From assembly GCA_902767135.1 (NCBI GenBank), contig CACXGE010000119.1, positions 1 through 33,110 on the forward strand: a DNA stretch of 33,110 nucleotides. Reading direction: 5' to 3'. The notes beneath the pieces are model-generated. The model did not search any database and was not told the DNA's origin. It saw nothing but the letters and a program-made list of their open reading frames with translations. This DNA comes from an uncultured Lachnospiraceae bacterium (GTDB lineage Bacteria > Bacillota > Clostridia > Lachnospirales > Lachnospiraceae). Every line of letters begins with the position of its first letter. Within the stretch, counting starts at the first letter, position 1. Made by a program: the position numbers and the translations under genes. This document shows, piece by piece, positions 25,882 to 33,110 of the stretch.

Positions 25882-27627
25882 TTAGTTTTCACCCTGTAAG
25901 GCTTCAAATCCTTCCTCACCAGTTCTAACCTTGATAACATTTTCCACATCGTATACAAAAATCTTACCATCTCCAATATTACCTGTATAAAGAGCTGCCT
26001 TTGCTGCCTTTACAACAGATGCCACTGGAACCTTGCTGACAATAACCTCTACTTTTACCTTTGGAAGTAAGGTCATATCCATTTCAACACCACGGTAGTA
26101 CTTTGTCTTACCCTTCTGAGCACCACATCCTAATACCTGAGTTACCGTAATACCAGTAACTCCTACTTCATTTAATGCTTCCTTCAAGTCCTCAAACTTA
26201 TTCTGCTTACATACAATAGATACCTTGGAAAGCTTTACATCGGAAGCAACATTTTCCTTTTCTTCTCTTACCATAACTGGGACTGCATCATCCACTGGAA
26301 CAGCATCTGCAGGAAGAACAGTAGCAGGGCTGCTGATTCTGTCTCCATAAGTTAAGAAACCTGCATATGCGGAATCCAAACCATGTTCTGTAGAATCCAA
26401 ACCTAGGATTTCTTCTTCTTCTGTTACACGTAGACCAACTGTTTTCTTTATTAAAAGGAATACTGCCAACATGCTTACTACTGTCCATGCTGCTGTAGCA
26501 AACATACCAACCAACTGAATTCCAAGTAATTCAAATCCTCCACCATAGAACAGACCAAGTAATTTATCACCATTTGCATTTGCCAATGCGTAAGTTGGTG
26601 TTGTATCTGTAGCAAATAAACCAACTGCTATGGTACCCCAGATACCGTTCATCATGTGAACTGCAACAGCACCAACAGGGTCATCAATATGTAACTTATA
26701 ATCTAATAACCAAACACCTACTACTACCAAAACACCTGCAACAGCACCAATCACTGCTGAACCGAAAGCATCTGCCACATCACAAGGAGCTGTGATTGCT
26801 ACCAAACCTGCCAAGCTGGCATTCAAACACATAGACACATCCGGCTTACCAAATTTAATCCAGGTGAAAGCCATACACACAACCGTTGCCACTGCTGGAG
26901 CAATGGTTGTTGTTACGAAAATGGAACCTAACTGGGCAACGGAAGTTGCTGCTGCTCCATTAAATCCGTACCATCCTAACCAAAGAATGAATACACCTAA
27001 AGCACCTAAAGCTAGGTTATGTCCTGGGAAAGCACCCACCTTGATCGTTCCATTCTTTCTCTTTGTAAACTTACCAATTCTTGGTCCTAAGATTGTTGCA
27101 CCAATTAAGGCTGCGATACCACCTACCATGTGAATACAGTTAGAACCTGCAAAATCGTGGAATCCCATCTGGGCTAACCATCCACCGCCCCAGGTCCAGT
27201 GCGCTTCAATTGGATAAACAATACCAGAGATAATTGCTGAATAGATACAGTAAGATGAGAACTTTGTTCTCTCTGCCATAGCACCAGAAACAATGGTTGC
27301 TGTAGTTGCGCAGAATACTAAGTTAAAAATAAATCCTGACCAGTCAAAAGTTGCATAGTCTGTAAAAATATCAAATCCAGGCTTTCCTATAATACCCATC
27401 ACATCTTCGCCCAGGAACAATCCAAAACCGATGAGGATAAACATTACAGTACCAATACAAAAGTCCATCAGATTCTTCATAATAATATTACCAGTATTTT
27501 TCGCCCTGGTAAAACCAGCCTCCACCATTGCAAAACCAGCCTGCATCCAGAATACCAGCGCTGCTCCGATTAAGAACCAGACGCCATACACCTCACTGGT
27601 TATCGCATTCATAATTTCTTCTGTCAT
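25882..27627 (-). CDS. amt: Ammonium transporter fused to a PII signalling domain
   Basis: A 581-residue fusion. Residues 1-~400 are an Amt channel with the usual 11 membrane helices (motifs WMQAGFAMVEAGFTR, VGGIAALIGATILGPR, HMMNGIWGTIAVGLFA). After a linker of about 65 residues, residues ~465-581 form a PII (GlnB/GlnK) domain, with QKGKTKYYRGVE in the T-loop and GNIGDGKIFVYDV in the ATP-binding B-loop. PII proteins normally dock on Amt trimers as separate GlnK to shut them; here the inhibitor is attached. The T-loop keeps Tyr46 but has Met where E. coli GlnB has the uridylylated Tyr51. AGGAGGAATG precedes the ATG. The leader carries hairpins and a tandem array. Confidence 0.93.
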   Translation of the reverse strand: MTEEIMNAITSEVYGVWFLIGAALVFWMQAGFAMVEAGFTRAKNTGNIIMKNLMDFCIGTVMFILIGFGLFLGEDVMGIIGKPGFDIFTDYATFDWSGFIFNLVFCATTATIVSGAMAERTKFSSYCIYSAIISGIVYPIEAHWTWGGGWLAQMGFHDFAGSNCIHMVGGIAALIGATILGPRIGKFTKRKNGTIKVGAFPGHNLALGALGVFILWLGWYGFNGAAATSVAQLGSIFVTTTIAPAVATVVCMAFTWIKFGKPDVSMCLNASLAGLVAITAPCDVADAFGSAVIGAVAGVLVVVGVWLLDYKLHIDDPVGAVAVHMMNGIWGTIAVGLFATDTTPTYALANANGDKLLGLFYGGGFELLGIQLVGMFATAAWTVVSMLAVFLLIKKTVGLRVTEEEEILGLDSTEHGLDSAYAGFLTYGDRISSPATVLPADAVPVDDAVPVMVREEKENVASDVKLSKVSIVCKQNKFEDLKEALNEVGVTGITVTQVLGCGAQKGKTKYYRGVEMDMTLLPKVKVEVIVSKVPVASVVKAAKAALYTGNIGDGKIFVYDVENVIKVRTGEEGFEALQGEN

Positions 27628-27753
27628 AAAACATTCCTCCTAATAGTTTAATATGTTTGTAAATAAGAAATAAAAAAAGACCTCCCACTACCTTCTTCTC
27701 TTCCACAAGTAGTCTGGACGCCTTTGCCCTTTTACATCTTATTTTATTTTTAT

Positions 27754-27915
27754 TTTAGGCAGACAGCTGATTTTAGTCCATCGCTCCCAAGTCATTTCTG
27801 TCTCGCTTCCCAGTCCTTCTGTCTCGCTTCCAAGTCTTTCTGTCTCGCTTCCTAGTCCTTCTGTCTCGCTTCCTAGTCCTTCTGTCTCGCTTCCTAGTTG
27901 TACTGCCTGCCTAAA
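27754..27915 (-). repeat. Inverted repeat enclosing the 21-bp array
   Basis: TTTAGGCAGACAG (27754-27766) and CTGCCTGCCTAAA (27903-27915) are complementary over 13 nt with a single G-U in RNA. The 136 nt between them are mainly the tandem array, so in RNA the array would form one large loop. Confidence 0.6.
27798..27902 (-). repeat. Five-copy 21-bp tandem array in the amt leader
   Basis: The core TCTCGCTTCC recurs at 27801, 27822, 27843, 27864 and 27885, exactly 21 bp apart; a decayed sixth copy (CGCTCCCAAGTCA) begins near 27782 with a 1-nt deletion. Copies differ at one to three positions. On the minus strand each unit reads GGAAGCGAGACAGA plus GGACTA or a close variant. The frame is open on the minus strand through the array but has no start codon. 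Confidence 0.85.
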
Positions 27916-27918
27916 GAC

Positions 27919-27969
27919 AAAAAAGGAGCTTCGACGAGCAAACTGCTCTTCGAAACTCCCTTGTTTCTG
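27919..27969 (-). ncRNA. Short hairpin RNA module B / amt leader attenuator
   Basis: On the minus strand a start near 27969 is followed after about 10 nt by a 16-nt arm (27944-27959) pairing with 27925-27940, then T6 (27919-27924). The hairpin is a strong intrinsic terminator. Sequence around the stem, GAAACAAGGGAGTTTCGA and TTTTTTGTCTTTA, parallels module A at 25639-25690. Confidence 0.5.
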
Positions 27970-27975
27970 AAATCA

Positions 27976-28003
27976 ATTATACCTTGATAATTTGATTTGT
28001 CAA
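27976..28003 (-). promoter_or_regulatory. amt: Consensus promoter of the amt leader
   Basis: A perfect TTGACA (27998-28003) and perfect TATAAT (27976-27981) with a 16-nt spacer on the minus strand: the strongest promoter by consensus in the window, directly followed by a terminator. Confidence 0.75.
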
Positions 28004-28050
28004 TACTATTTTTTTCGTTTTTTTACAAAATTTTATATTTTGTTTATAAT

Positions 28051-30192
28051 TTACATCTTCATAGTTAATTTTATTTGTTTTTTTTGCATATCTACAGATA
28101 AAACTTTTACCTCTACAATATCACCAATAGAAAGCACTTCCATGGGATGTTTGATAAATCTGTCTGTAATCTGGGAAATGTGAACCAAGCCATCCTGATG
28201 CACTCCAATATCTACGAAAGCCCCAAAATCAATTACGTTTCTTACCGTTCCCTTTAAAATCATACCTTCCTTCAAATCCTTCATATCCAACACATCCGTA
28301 CGAAGCACAGGCTTTGGCATTTCATCTCTTGGGTCCCTTCCAGGCTTCTCCAATTCCTTCACAATATCCCGTAAAGTAATCTCTCCCACATTTAATTCTT
28401 CCGACAATTTTTTATAATCCTTTACTTTCTTTGCTAGACCCGCTAAATTTCCTGCGGTCACGTCCTCTGGTGTGAATCCAAGCTTTGCCAATAATCCCTT
28501 TGCCGCCTCATAGCTTTCCGGATGCACGCTGGTGGCATCTAAAGGATTCTTACCGCCACTGATACGCATAAATCCGGCACACTGTTCAAATGCCTTAGGT
28601 CCCAGTTTTGCCACCTTTAGCAGCTCTTTTCTATCCTGAAACCTTCCGTTTTCTTCTCTATATGCCACAATGTTTTTGGCAACCACCTTAGATACCCCAG
28701 AGATGTATTCTAATAAAGATGCAGAAGCAGTATTTAAATCCACACCAACCTTGTTTACGCAGTCCTCCACCACTCCTGACAATGCTTCTCCTAATTTTTT
28801 CTGGTTCATATCATGCTGATACTGTCCTACACCAATAGATTTTGGATCAATCTTTACCAATTCTGCCAACGGATCCTGCAACCGTCTTGCAATGGATGTG
28901 GCACTTCTCTGTCCCACGTCAAAGTTTGGAAATTCTTCTGTTGCCAGCTTGCTTGCTGAATAAACTGATGCCCCTGCTTCATTTACGATAACATAGGATA
29001 TTGGTTTGTTTATTTCCTTGATTAAATCTACAATCACCTGCTCCGATTCCCTGGATGCCGTTCCATTTCCTACAGAAATCAATGTAATATTGTATTTTTC
29101 AATCATCTGCTTTAAGATTTTCTTTGATTCTTCTACCTTATTCTGTGGCTCAGTTGGGTAGATAACCTTTGTGTCCAGTACCTTTCCCGTAGCATCCACT
29201 ACAGCTAATTTACAACCTGTACGAAAAGCCGGGTCCCAGCCTAATACTACCTGTCCTACAATTGGAGGCTGCATCAAAAGCTGGGTTAAGTTCTTTCCAA
29301 ATACCACTATGGCACTGTCCTCTGCCTTTTCTGTCAGTTCATTTCTGATTTCGCGTTCGATTGCAGGTCCAATCAATCTTTTATAACTGTCCGCCACCAC
29401 TTCCTGTAAAATCGGTATAGTATAAGGGTTCTCATTTACAATGGTCTTTTTATTCAGGTAACGAAGAATATCCTCTTCCGGTGCCTGTATTTTTACGCCA
29501 AGAATCTTATCTGCCTCACCCCTGTTCATGGCAAGCACACGATATCCTGGTACCTTATTCACCTGCTGACTAAAATCATAGTATGTCTCATAGACAGACT
29601 TTTCTTCCGGTGCCTTAGCAGTAGATACCATCATACCATGTTTCATAGTAAGTTCACGGATATGGATTCTGTAATCCGCTTCTTCTGAAATGTTCTCAGC
29701 GATAATATCCATGGCTCCTGCGATGGCATCCTTTTCATTTGCCACTTCTTTTTCTTCTGAAATGTATTTTGCCGCTTCCTTTTCTATGGGCTCCTTTGCA
29801 GCCTGAAGTAAAATATAATTTGCCAGACCTTCCAATCCTTTTTCTTTTGCAATGGTAGCTCTGGTTCTACGTTTTGGACGATAGGGCAGATACAAATCAT
29901 CTACTAAAGACTGGGTCTGTGCTGCCAAAATTCTTTCCCTTAATTCCTCTGTTAATTTTCCCTGTTCCTCTATGCTTGATAATACCTGTTGCTTTTTTTC
30001 CTCTAAATTTCGAAGATAAGTAAGCCTTTCATGAAGGGTTCTAAGCTGCTCATCATTTAAGCTTCCTGTTACTTCCTTACGATATCTTGAAATAAAAGGA
30101 ATGGTGTTTCCTTCATCGATTAATTTTACAGCAGCCTCCACCTGCCATGTCTTGACGCCCAATTCCTGGGCTATGGTTTTCATAATATCCAT
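28051..30192 (-). CDS. tex: Tex, RNA-binding transcription accessory protein
   Basis: A 713-residue Tex protein. In order: N-terminal helical domain (1-~320), YqgF/RNase H-like domain (about 325-450, with LGWDPAFRTGCKLAVVD), helix-hairpin-helix repeats (VGVDLNTASASLLEYISG, then RKELLKVAKLGPKAFEQ), and a C-terminal S1 domain (about 640-710: LKEGMILKGTVRNVIDFGAFVDIG). Tex binds nucleic acids and works around RNA polymerase; it resembles eukaryotic Spt6. AGGAAGG lies 9 nt ahead of the first ATG. The DUF2752 gene lies 30 nt upstream and probably shares its transcript. Confidence 0.96.
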   Translation of the reverse strand: MDIMKTIAQELGVKTWQVEAAVKLIDEGNTIPFISRYRKEVTGSLNDEQLRTLHERLTYLRNLEEKKQQVLSSIEEQGKLTEELRERILAAQTQSLVDDLYLPYRPKRRTRATIAKEKGLEGLANYILLQAAKEPIEKEAAKYISEEKEVANEKDAIAGAMDIIAENISEEADYRIHIRELTMKHGMMVSTAKAPEEKSVYETYYDFSQQVNKVPGYRVLAMNRGEADKILGVKIQAPEEDILRYLNKKTIVNENPYTIPILQEVVADSYKRLIGPAIEREIRNELTEKAEDSAIVVFGKNLTQLLMQPPIVGQVVLGWDPAFRTGCKLAVVDATGKVLDTKVIYPTEPQNKVEESKKILKQMIEKYNITLISVGNGTASRESEQVIVDLIKEINKPISYVIVNEAGASVYSASKLATEEFPNFDVGQRSATSIARRLQDPLAELVKIDPKSIGVGQYQHDMNQKKLGEALSGVVEDCVNKVGVDLNTASASLLEYISGVSKVVAKNIVAYREENGRFQDRKELLKVAKLGPKAFEQCAGFMRISGGKNPLDATSVHPESYEAAKGLLAKLGFTPEDVTAGNLAGLAKKVKDYKKLSEELNVGEITLRDIVKELEKPGRDPRDEMPKPVLRTDVLDMKDLKEGMILKGTVRNVIDFGAFVDIGVHQDGLVHISQITDRFIKHPMEVLSIGDIVEVKVLSVDMQKKQIKLTMKM

Positions 30193-30222
30193 ATTAGTTT
30201 TCCTTCCTATCTCATTTTATTC

Positions 30223-30666
30223 TCATAACGGTAAATCCATTTTTACAATCCATTCGCTGATGGGATGGCCCGTAATGATAAATAGATTCTGGACCACCCA
30301 GTTGACTCCCAAAATTCCAATCATAAGATAGAGATATCTGTCCCGATATCTCATGCCTATCTTCCACTTGTGTCTTGACATGAATTGAAGGGAATTGGTC
30401 ACCATGAAATATGCTGCCAGCAAGAATGAGTATAACACAACCGGATGATAAAAAAAAGAGCTTACCCATCTTCCTTCCATCAATGCCATGACAGCTCTAG
30501 TTCCACCACACCCTGGACAATACAACCCAGTAAGCTGATGAAGCATACAAGGGGGCACAATACTCTTTAAGGAAAAAGGGGTAAACAGACTGATGCCCCA
30601 TACAAAAAATACTAAGATACTCATTCCAAGCCCCAGTATATATAATTTTTTTTCTGTTGTTCTCAT
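30223..30666 (-). CDS. DUF2752 membrane protein
   Basis: A 147-residue membrane protein with the DUF2752 hallmark CPGCGGTRA after LTGLY, and helices near 10-30, 70-90 and 115-135. A GTG 12 codons upstream falls inside the terminator hairpin of the preceding gene, so I use the ATG at 30666, preceded by TGGAG. The conserved cysteines sit just after a membrane helix; the family has no established function. It lies between a DUF4190 gene and tex. In other bacteria such genes often neighbour DUF4190-like membrane proteins, in line with a joint membrane role. Confidence 0.8.
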   Translation of the reverse strand: MRTTEKKLYILGLGMSILVFFVWGISLFTPFSLKSIVPPCMLHQLTGLYCPGCGGTRAVMALMEGRWVSSFFYHPVVLYSFLLAAYFMVTNSLQFMSRHKWKIGMRYRDRYLYLMIGILGVNWVVQNLFIITGHPISEWIVKMDLPL

Positions 30667-30682
30667 ATAAAAAGCTCCATAC

Positions 30683-30712
30683 AAAAAGCTATAGGATTTC
30701 ACCTATAGCTTT
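30683..30712 (-). terminator. Terminator of the DUF4190 gene
   Basis: AAAGCTATAGG pairs with CCTATAGCTTT over 11 bp, loop of 6 nt, then TTTTTG on the minus strand. It lies just after the DUF4190 stop and ends 17 nt before the DUF2752 start codon, so read-through or a weak termination signal would be needed for co-transcription. Confidence 0.75.
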
Positions 30713-30729
30713 CATTTATTTCTCTGGTA

Positions 30730-31182
30730 TTATAAGTTTGCATTCTGTTCCATCAATTGCTGGTAAAATTCCATAAAATCAGGTGACTGCATCATAACGA
30801 TTACATACACAATATAACCTACAGAAATCACAACACCGATAATAGAACAAACCAAACCTGCCATAGCCAAACCTTCAAATTTATTATCTTTTGACTTATT
30901 CTTTGACAGAATAGCCAAAACCACTCCTACTACACCTGCCACTACGGATAAGTACACACAGCAACAGCTAACAATAGAAATAATACCAAGTACCAAAGAA
31001 GCAATTGCCAATCCATGTCCTGGATTTGGCTCATTTACATTTGGCTGTGGAGTGTAATTAAAAGAATTTCCCCCATTAAACTGATTGTCATTCACTTCCT
31101 GGCTCATGTTGTTTTCCGGCTCTTTTGACAAATTTACACTGTTGTCTAAAGCCTCATTGTTTTCATTAAAATTGTTATCCAT
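30730..31182 (-). CDS. DUF4190 domain membrane protein
   Basis: A 150-residue protein from the ATG at 31182, which has AAAAAGGGG ahead; an ATG 18 codons earlier has no such site. Residues 1-55 are Asn/Glu/Pro-rich and disordered, with no signal peptide. The DUF4190 part (about 55-130) opens with PGHGLAIASLVLGIISIVSC and has two membrane helices on either side of the short loop KNKSKDNKFEGLAMAG. The C-terminal 15-20 residues are helical and polar. The family is widespread in Gram-positives and has no known activity. Confidence 0.8.
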   Translation of the reverse strand: MDNNFNENNEALDNSVNLSKEPENNMSQEVNDNQFNGGNSFNYTPQPNVNEPNPGHGLAIASLVLGIISIVSCCCVYLSVVAGVVGVVLAILSKNKSKDNKFEGLAMAGLVCSIIGVVISVGYIVYVIVMMQSPDFMEFYQQLMEQNANL

Positions 31183-31262
31183 GGTTTTTCCCCTTTTTCT
31201 ATATTTTGGCAAACGCCCTATATAGGAGTCTATCACAAAATACTTTGATATTCAATATATTT

Positions 31263-32465
31263 TTAATCTTCCATACGAATACGATTTACAATACACTGGG
31301 TAGACTCTGCTACTTTTGCAAAATCAGCCTCACTCATCACTTCTGTAACAAATCCCACTTCACCCTGGATTCCCACATCCACTACAGTTACATTTCCAAA
31401 CAATGCTTTCGCCTTAGCCAAATCTCCATTGATTCTTACAAAGAAACGTTTCTTGGATGTGCTGATATCAGAAAGAGCAAGCTTTTCACTGCTCCAGAAG
31501 GTAATGATATTCTGGTGTAAATGCTTTGCTGCATCCACGGCGTCTGCAACTACCGCACTGGCTGTTGGCAGCTTACCTGCTCCACTACCGTAGAACATAA
31601 CATCTCCTAATACATTTCCGTGAGCAAAAATTGCATTAAATACATTGCTTACACTATATAATGGATGCATGGTGGAAACCATTCCAGGTGCAACCATAGC
31701 GTAGACCTTTCCATCCACCTTTTTGCTGGATGCCAGTAATTTAATAGAACGTCCCATAGCCTTTGCATACTTGATATCTTCTGCAGTAATCTTTGTGATT
31801 CCTTCTGTGTAGATATCTTCATAATCTACCTGCTGTCCAAATGCCAGAGAAGAAAGAATTGCTATTTTTCTGCAAGCATCATATCCTTCCACATCGGCTT
31901 CCGGATTACGCTCTGCATACCCTTTATCTTGCGCATCCTTTAATACAGTGTCAAAGTCAAGTCCTTCATCTGCCATCTTTGATAGAATATAGTTTGTTGT
32001 ACCATTCAAAATACCTGTAATCTCATCTATCTCATCTGCAGTCAAAGAAGAATTTAATGGACGGATAATTGGAATACCGCCACCTACACTTGCTTCAAAT
32101 AAGAAGTTAATGTTCTTCTCCTTTGCAATCTTTAAAAGTTCTGCACCATGCTTAGCTACTAATTCCTTATTAGAAGTACATACACTCTTTCCACTTTCTA
32201 ACGCACGCTTTACGAAAGTATAAGCTGGCTCTACTCCACCCATAACTTCGATGACAATATCTATAGAATCATCATTTGCAATTACCTCATAGTCATGCAC
32301 GATTTTTTCCTGAATAGGATCTCCTGGAAAATCTCTTAAATCCAATACATACTTTAAATTGATTTCATCTCCAGCTTTCTTATTGATACTTTCCTGATTG
32401 GTATTCAAGACTTCCACTACCCCTGAACCAACAGTACCATAACCTAATAATGCAACATTAATCAT
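31263..32465 (-). CDS. hom: Homoserine dehydrogenase
   Basis: A 400-residue enzyme that reduces aspartate semialdehyde to homoserine, the branch to threonine and methionine. The Rossmann loop is GYGTVGSGVVEVL at 8-20. The catalytic region has ILNGTTNYILSKM and EGYDACRKIAILS, with lysine in NPEADVEGYDACRK. Residues ~315-400 are an ACT domain (FFVRINGDLAKA, then VGFVTEVMSEADF), likely for threonine feedback. The neighbouring ACT protein gene lies 21 nt upstream. Confidence 0.96.
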   Translation of the reverse strand: MINVALLGYGTVGSGVVEVLNTNQESINKKAGDEINLKYVLDLRDFPGDPIQEKIVHDYEVIANDDSIDIVIEVMGGVEPAYTFVKRALESGKSVCTSNKELVAKHGAELLKIAKEKNINFLFEASVGGGIPIIRPLNSSLTADEIDEITGILNGTTNYILSKMADEGLDFDTVLKDAQDKGYAERNPEADVEGYDACRKIAILSSLAFGQQVDYEDIYTEGITKITAEDIKYAKAMGRSIKLLASSKKVDGKVYAMVAPGMVSTMHPLYSVSNVFNAIFAHGNVLGDVMFYGSGAGKLPTASAVVADAVDAAKHLHQNIITFWSSEKLALSDISTSKKRFFVRINGDLAKAKALFGNVTVVDVGIQGEVGFVTEVMSEADFAKVAESTQCIVNRIRMED

Positions 32466-32486
32466 AATTTCTATCCTCTCTTACCT

Positions 32487-32930
32487 TTATTCGCGGGCTA
32501 ATATTTTAATGGAATGTATGCCCTTTTGTTCTTCCATCTCCGCTATCATCTGAGACATATCATCGGTGGCAGGTAAAACCTCCACACTCAATGTCAATGT
32601 AGCAACACCATTTACGGGAATACTCTGATGAATGGTCAGAATGTTTGCGTGATACTGTGCTACTATCTTAAGTATATCCGACAACAGCCCCGGCTCATCA
32701 TCAAGCTGAAGCACCATGGTTATTGTCCTTCCTTTTGCATTTTCATGAAAAGGAAAAATATCATCCTTATATTTATAAAATGAACTTCTACTGATACCTA
32801 CCCTGTCCGTTGCTTCCTGTATGGTAATCGCCTTCTCTGATTCTAACAATCGCTTGGCCTCTACCACCTTAAGAAGTACCTCCGGAACCGCTTTTTGTCT
32901 CACGACAAAATACTTATTTACATCTGTCAT
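32487..32930 (-). CDS. ACT domain regulatory protein (PheB/UPF0735-like)
   Basis: A 147-residue protein from the ATG at 32930, preceded by AGGAGAAGA; a longer in-frame ATG lies upstream of the predicted transcript start and is rejected. Residues 1-65 look like a small helix-turn-helix (AITIQEATDRVGISRSSFYKYKDDIF). Residues ~70-147 are an ACT domain (DEPGLLSDILKIVAQYHANILTIHQS). This layout matches PheB/UPF0735 proteins, which often precede hom in Firmicutes and are thought to sense an amino acid. The ligand is unknown. Confidence 0.88.
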   Translation of the reverse strand: MTDVNKYFVVRQKAVPEVLLKVVEAKRLLESEKAITIQEATDRVGISRSSFYKYKDDIFPFHENAKGRTITMVLQLDDEPGLLSDILKIVAQYHANILTIHQSIPVNGVATLTLSVEVLPATDDMSQMIAEMEEQKGIHSIKILARE

Positions 32931-32982
32931 CTTCTTCTCCTGAAATGTATGTATGGGAAATACATGTGTTTTTACTAGAAAG

Positions 32983-33011
32983 ATATTAGCACAATTGGAT
33001 GGGGATTGCAA
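32983..33011 (-). promoter_or_regulatory. Promoter of the ACT protein-hom operon
   Basis: On the minus strand TTGCAA (33006-33011) and TAATAT (32983-32988) with a 17-nt spacer. The start would be near 32976, leaving a leader of about 46 nt. No riboswitch or attenuator could fit in it. Confidence 0.55.
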
Positions 33012-33110
33012 CCTTTTCTTGGAGAGAAAGCATTCTGGTGATATGTCAAGAAGAAAATAAAAAAGATTTTGATATGTTTTCTTAAAAAAGGGTGCACTTA
33101 ATAAACACTC

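Larger units (their letters stand above)
27628..28050 (-). other. Leader region of amt
   Basis: Reading toward amt from 28003: a consensus promoter, an immediate terminator hairpin, a 13-nt arm, five 21-bp repeats, the matching arm, about 100 nt of A-rich sequence, then GGAGGTCTTTTTTT at 27676-27690, preceded by sequence that can form only a weak stem. The leader is about 340 nt. Expression of amt should need read-through of the first hairpin or another promoter that I do not see. Confidence 0.5.

Noticed and set aside
27798..27902. CRISPR array
   Set aside because: Units are 21 bp and directly abut; there are no unique spacers between repeats and no cas gene nearby. It is a simple tandem repeat.
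27700..27960. Repeat peptide (GLGSETE)n encoded by the array on the minus strand
   Set aside because: The frame is open for about 78 codons because 21 is divisible by 3, but it contains no ATG, GTG or TTG start ahead of the repeats, and its 5' part coincides with the terminator hairpin.
30667..30702. GTG start adding 12 residues to the DUF2752 protein
   Set aside because: The codon is inside the terminator hairpin of the preceding gene; the ATG at 30666 has its own ribosome-binding site.

Overview
The window is AT-rich chromosomal DNA from an anaerobic Firmicute, most probably a member of the Lachnospiraceae or a close Clostridia relative. The evidence is the order rho-rpmE-DUF1385-prmC-prfA, a CIRCE-controlled hrcA-grpE-dnaK-dnaJ operon, DUF4364 beside a YhcC-like radical SAM protein, an Amt-PII fusion, and a small holin-like toxin gene of a type common in gut Clostridia. 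Most genes lie on the minus strand. Only the malic enzyme/radical SAM/DUF4364 cluster and one tiny toxin gene read plus. No rRNA, tRNA, IS element, prophage or CRISPR array is visible.

Layout. 149-2373: tight operon of a HAD phosphatase, a PLP aminotransferase and an orphan Hpt protein. 2546-4631: KtrAB-type potassium uptake. 4716-5216: Nudix hydrolase. 5346-11819: translation and termination block (SseB-like fusion protein, prfA, prmC, DUF1385 membrane protein with an FN3-like tail, rpmE, rho). 12304-14931 (+): malic enzyme, radical SAM protein, DUF4364 regulator. 14977-19141: three-gene MacAB-type exporter whose adaptor protein is very unusual. 19334-19505: probable type I toxin-antitoxin pair. 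19555-24582: heat-shock operon with promoter and a perfect CIRCE. 24765-25454: PilZ protein. 25605-28003: Amt-PII gene flanked by structured non-coding modules and a 21-bp tandem array. 28051-30666: Tex and DUF2752. 30730-31182: DUF4190. 31263-32930: homoserine dehydrogenase behind an ACT regulatory protein.

Most genes are housekeeping. The less ordinary biology is between them: (i) a 25-codon membrane toxin gene facing a tail-to-tail antisense RNA; (ii) two copies of a promoter-plus-hairpin module, one on each side of amt and both pointing at it, whose stems look compensatorily changed; (iii) a five-copy, exactly 21-bp tandem array in the amt leader, enclosed by a 13-nt inverted repeat; (iv) a dispersed intergenic palindrome family ending in TGTAAC-like termini. 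Several proteins also carry unusual added domains: the SseB-like protein, the DUF1385 protein, the exporter adaptor and Amt-PII.
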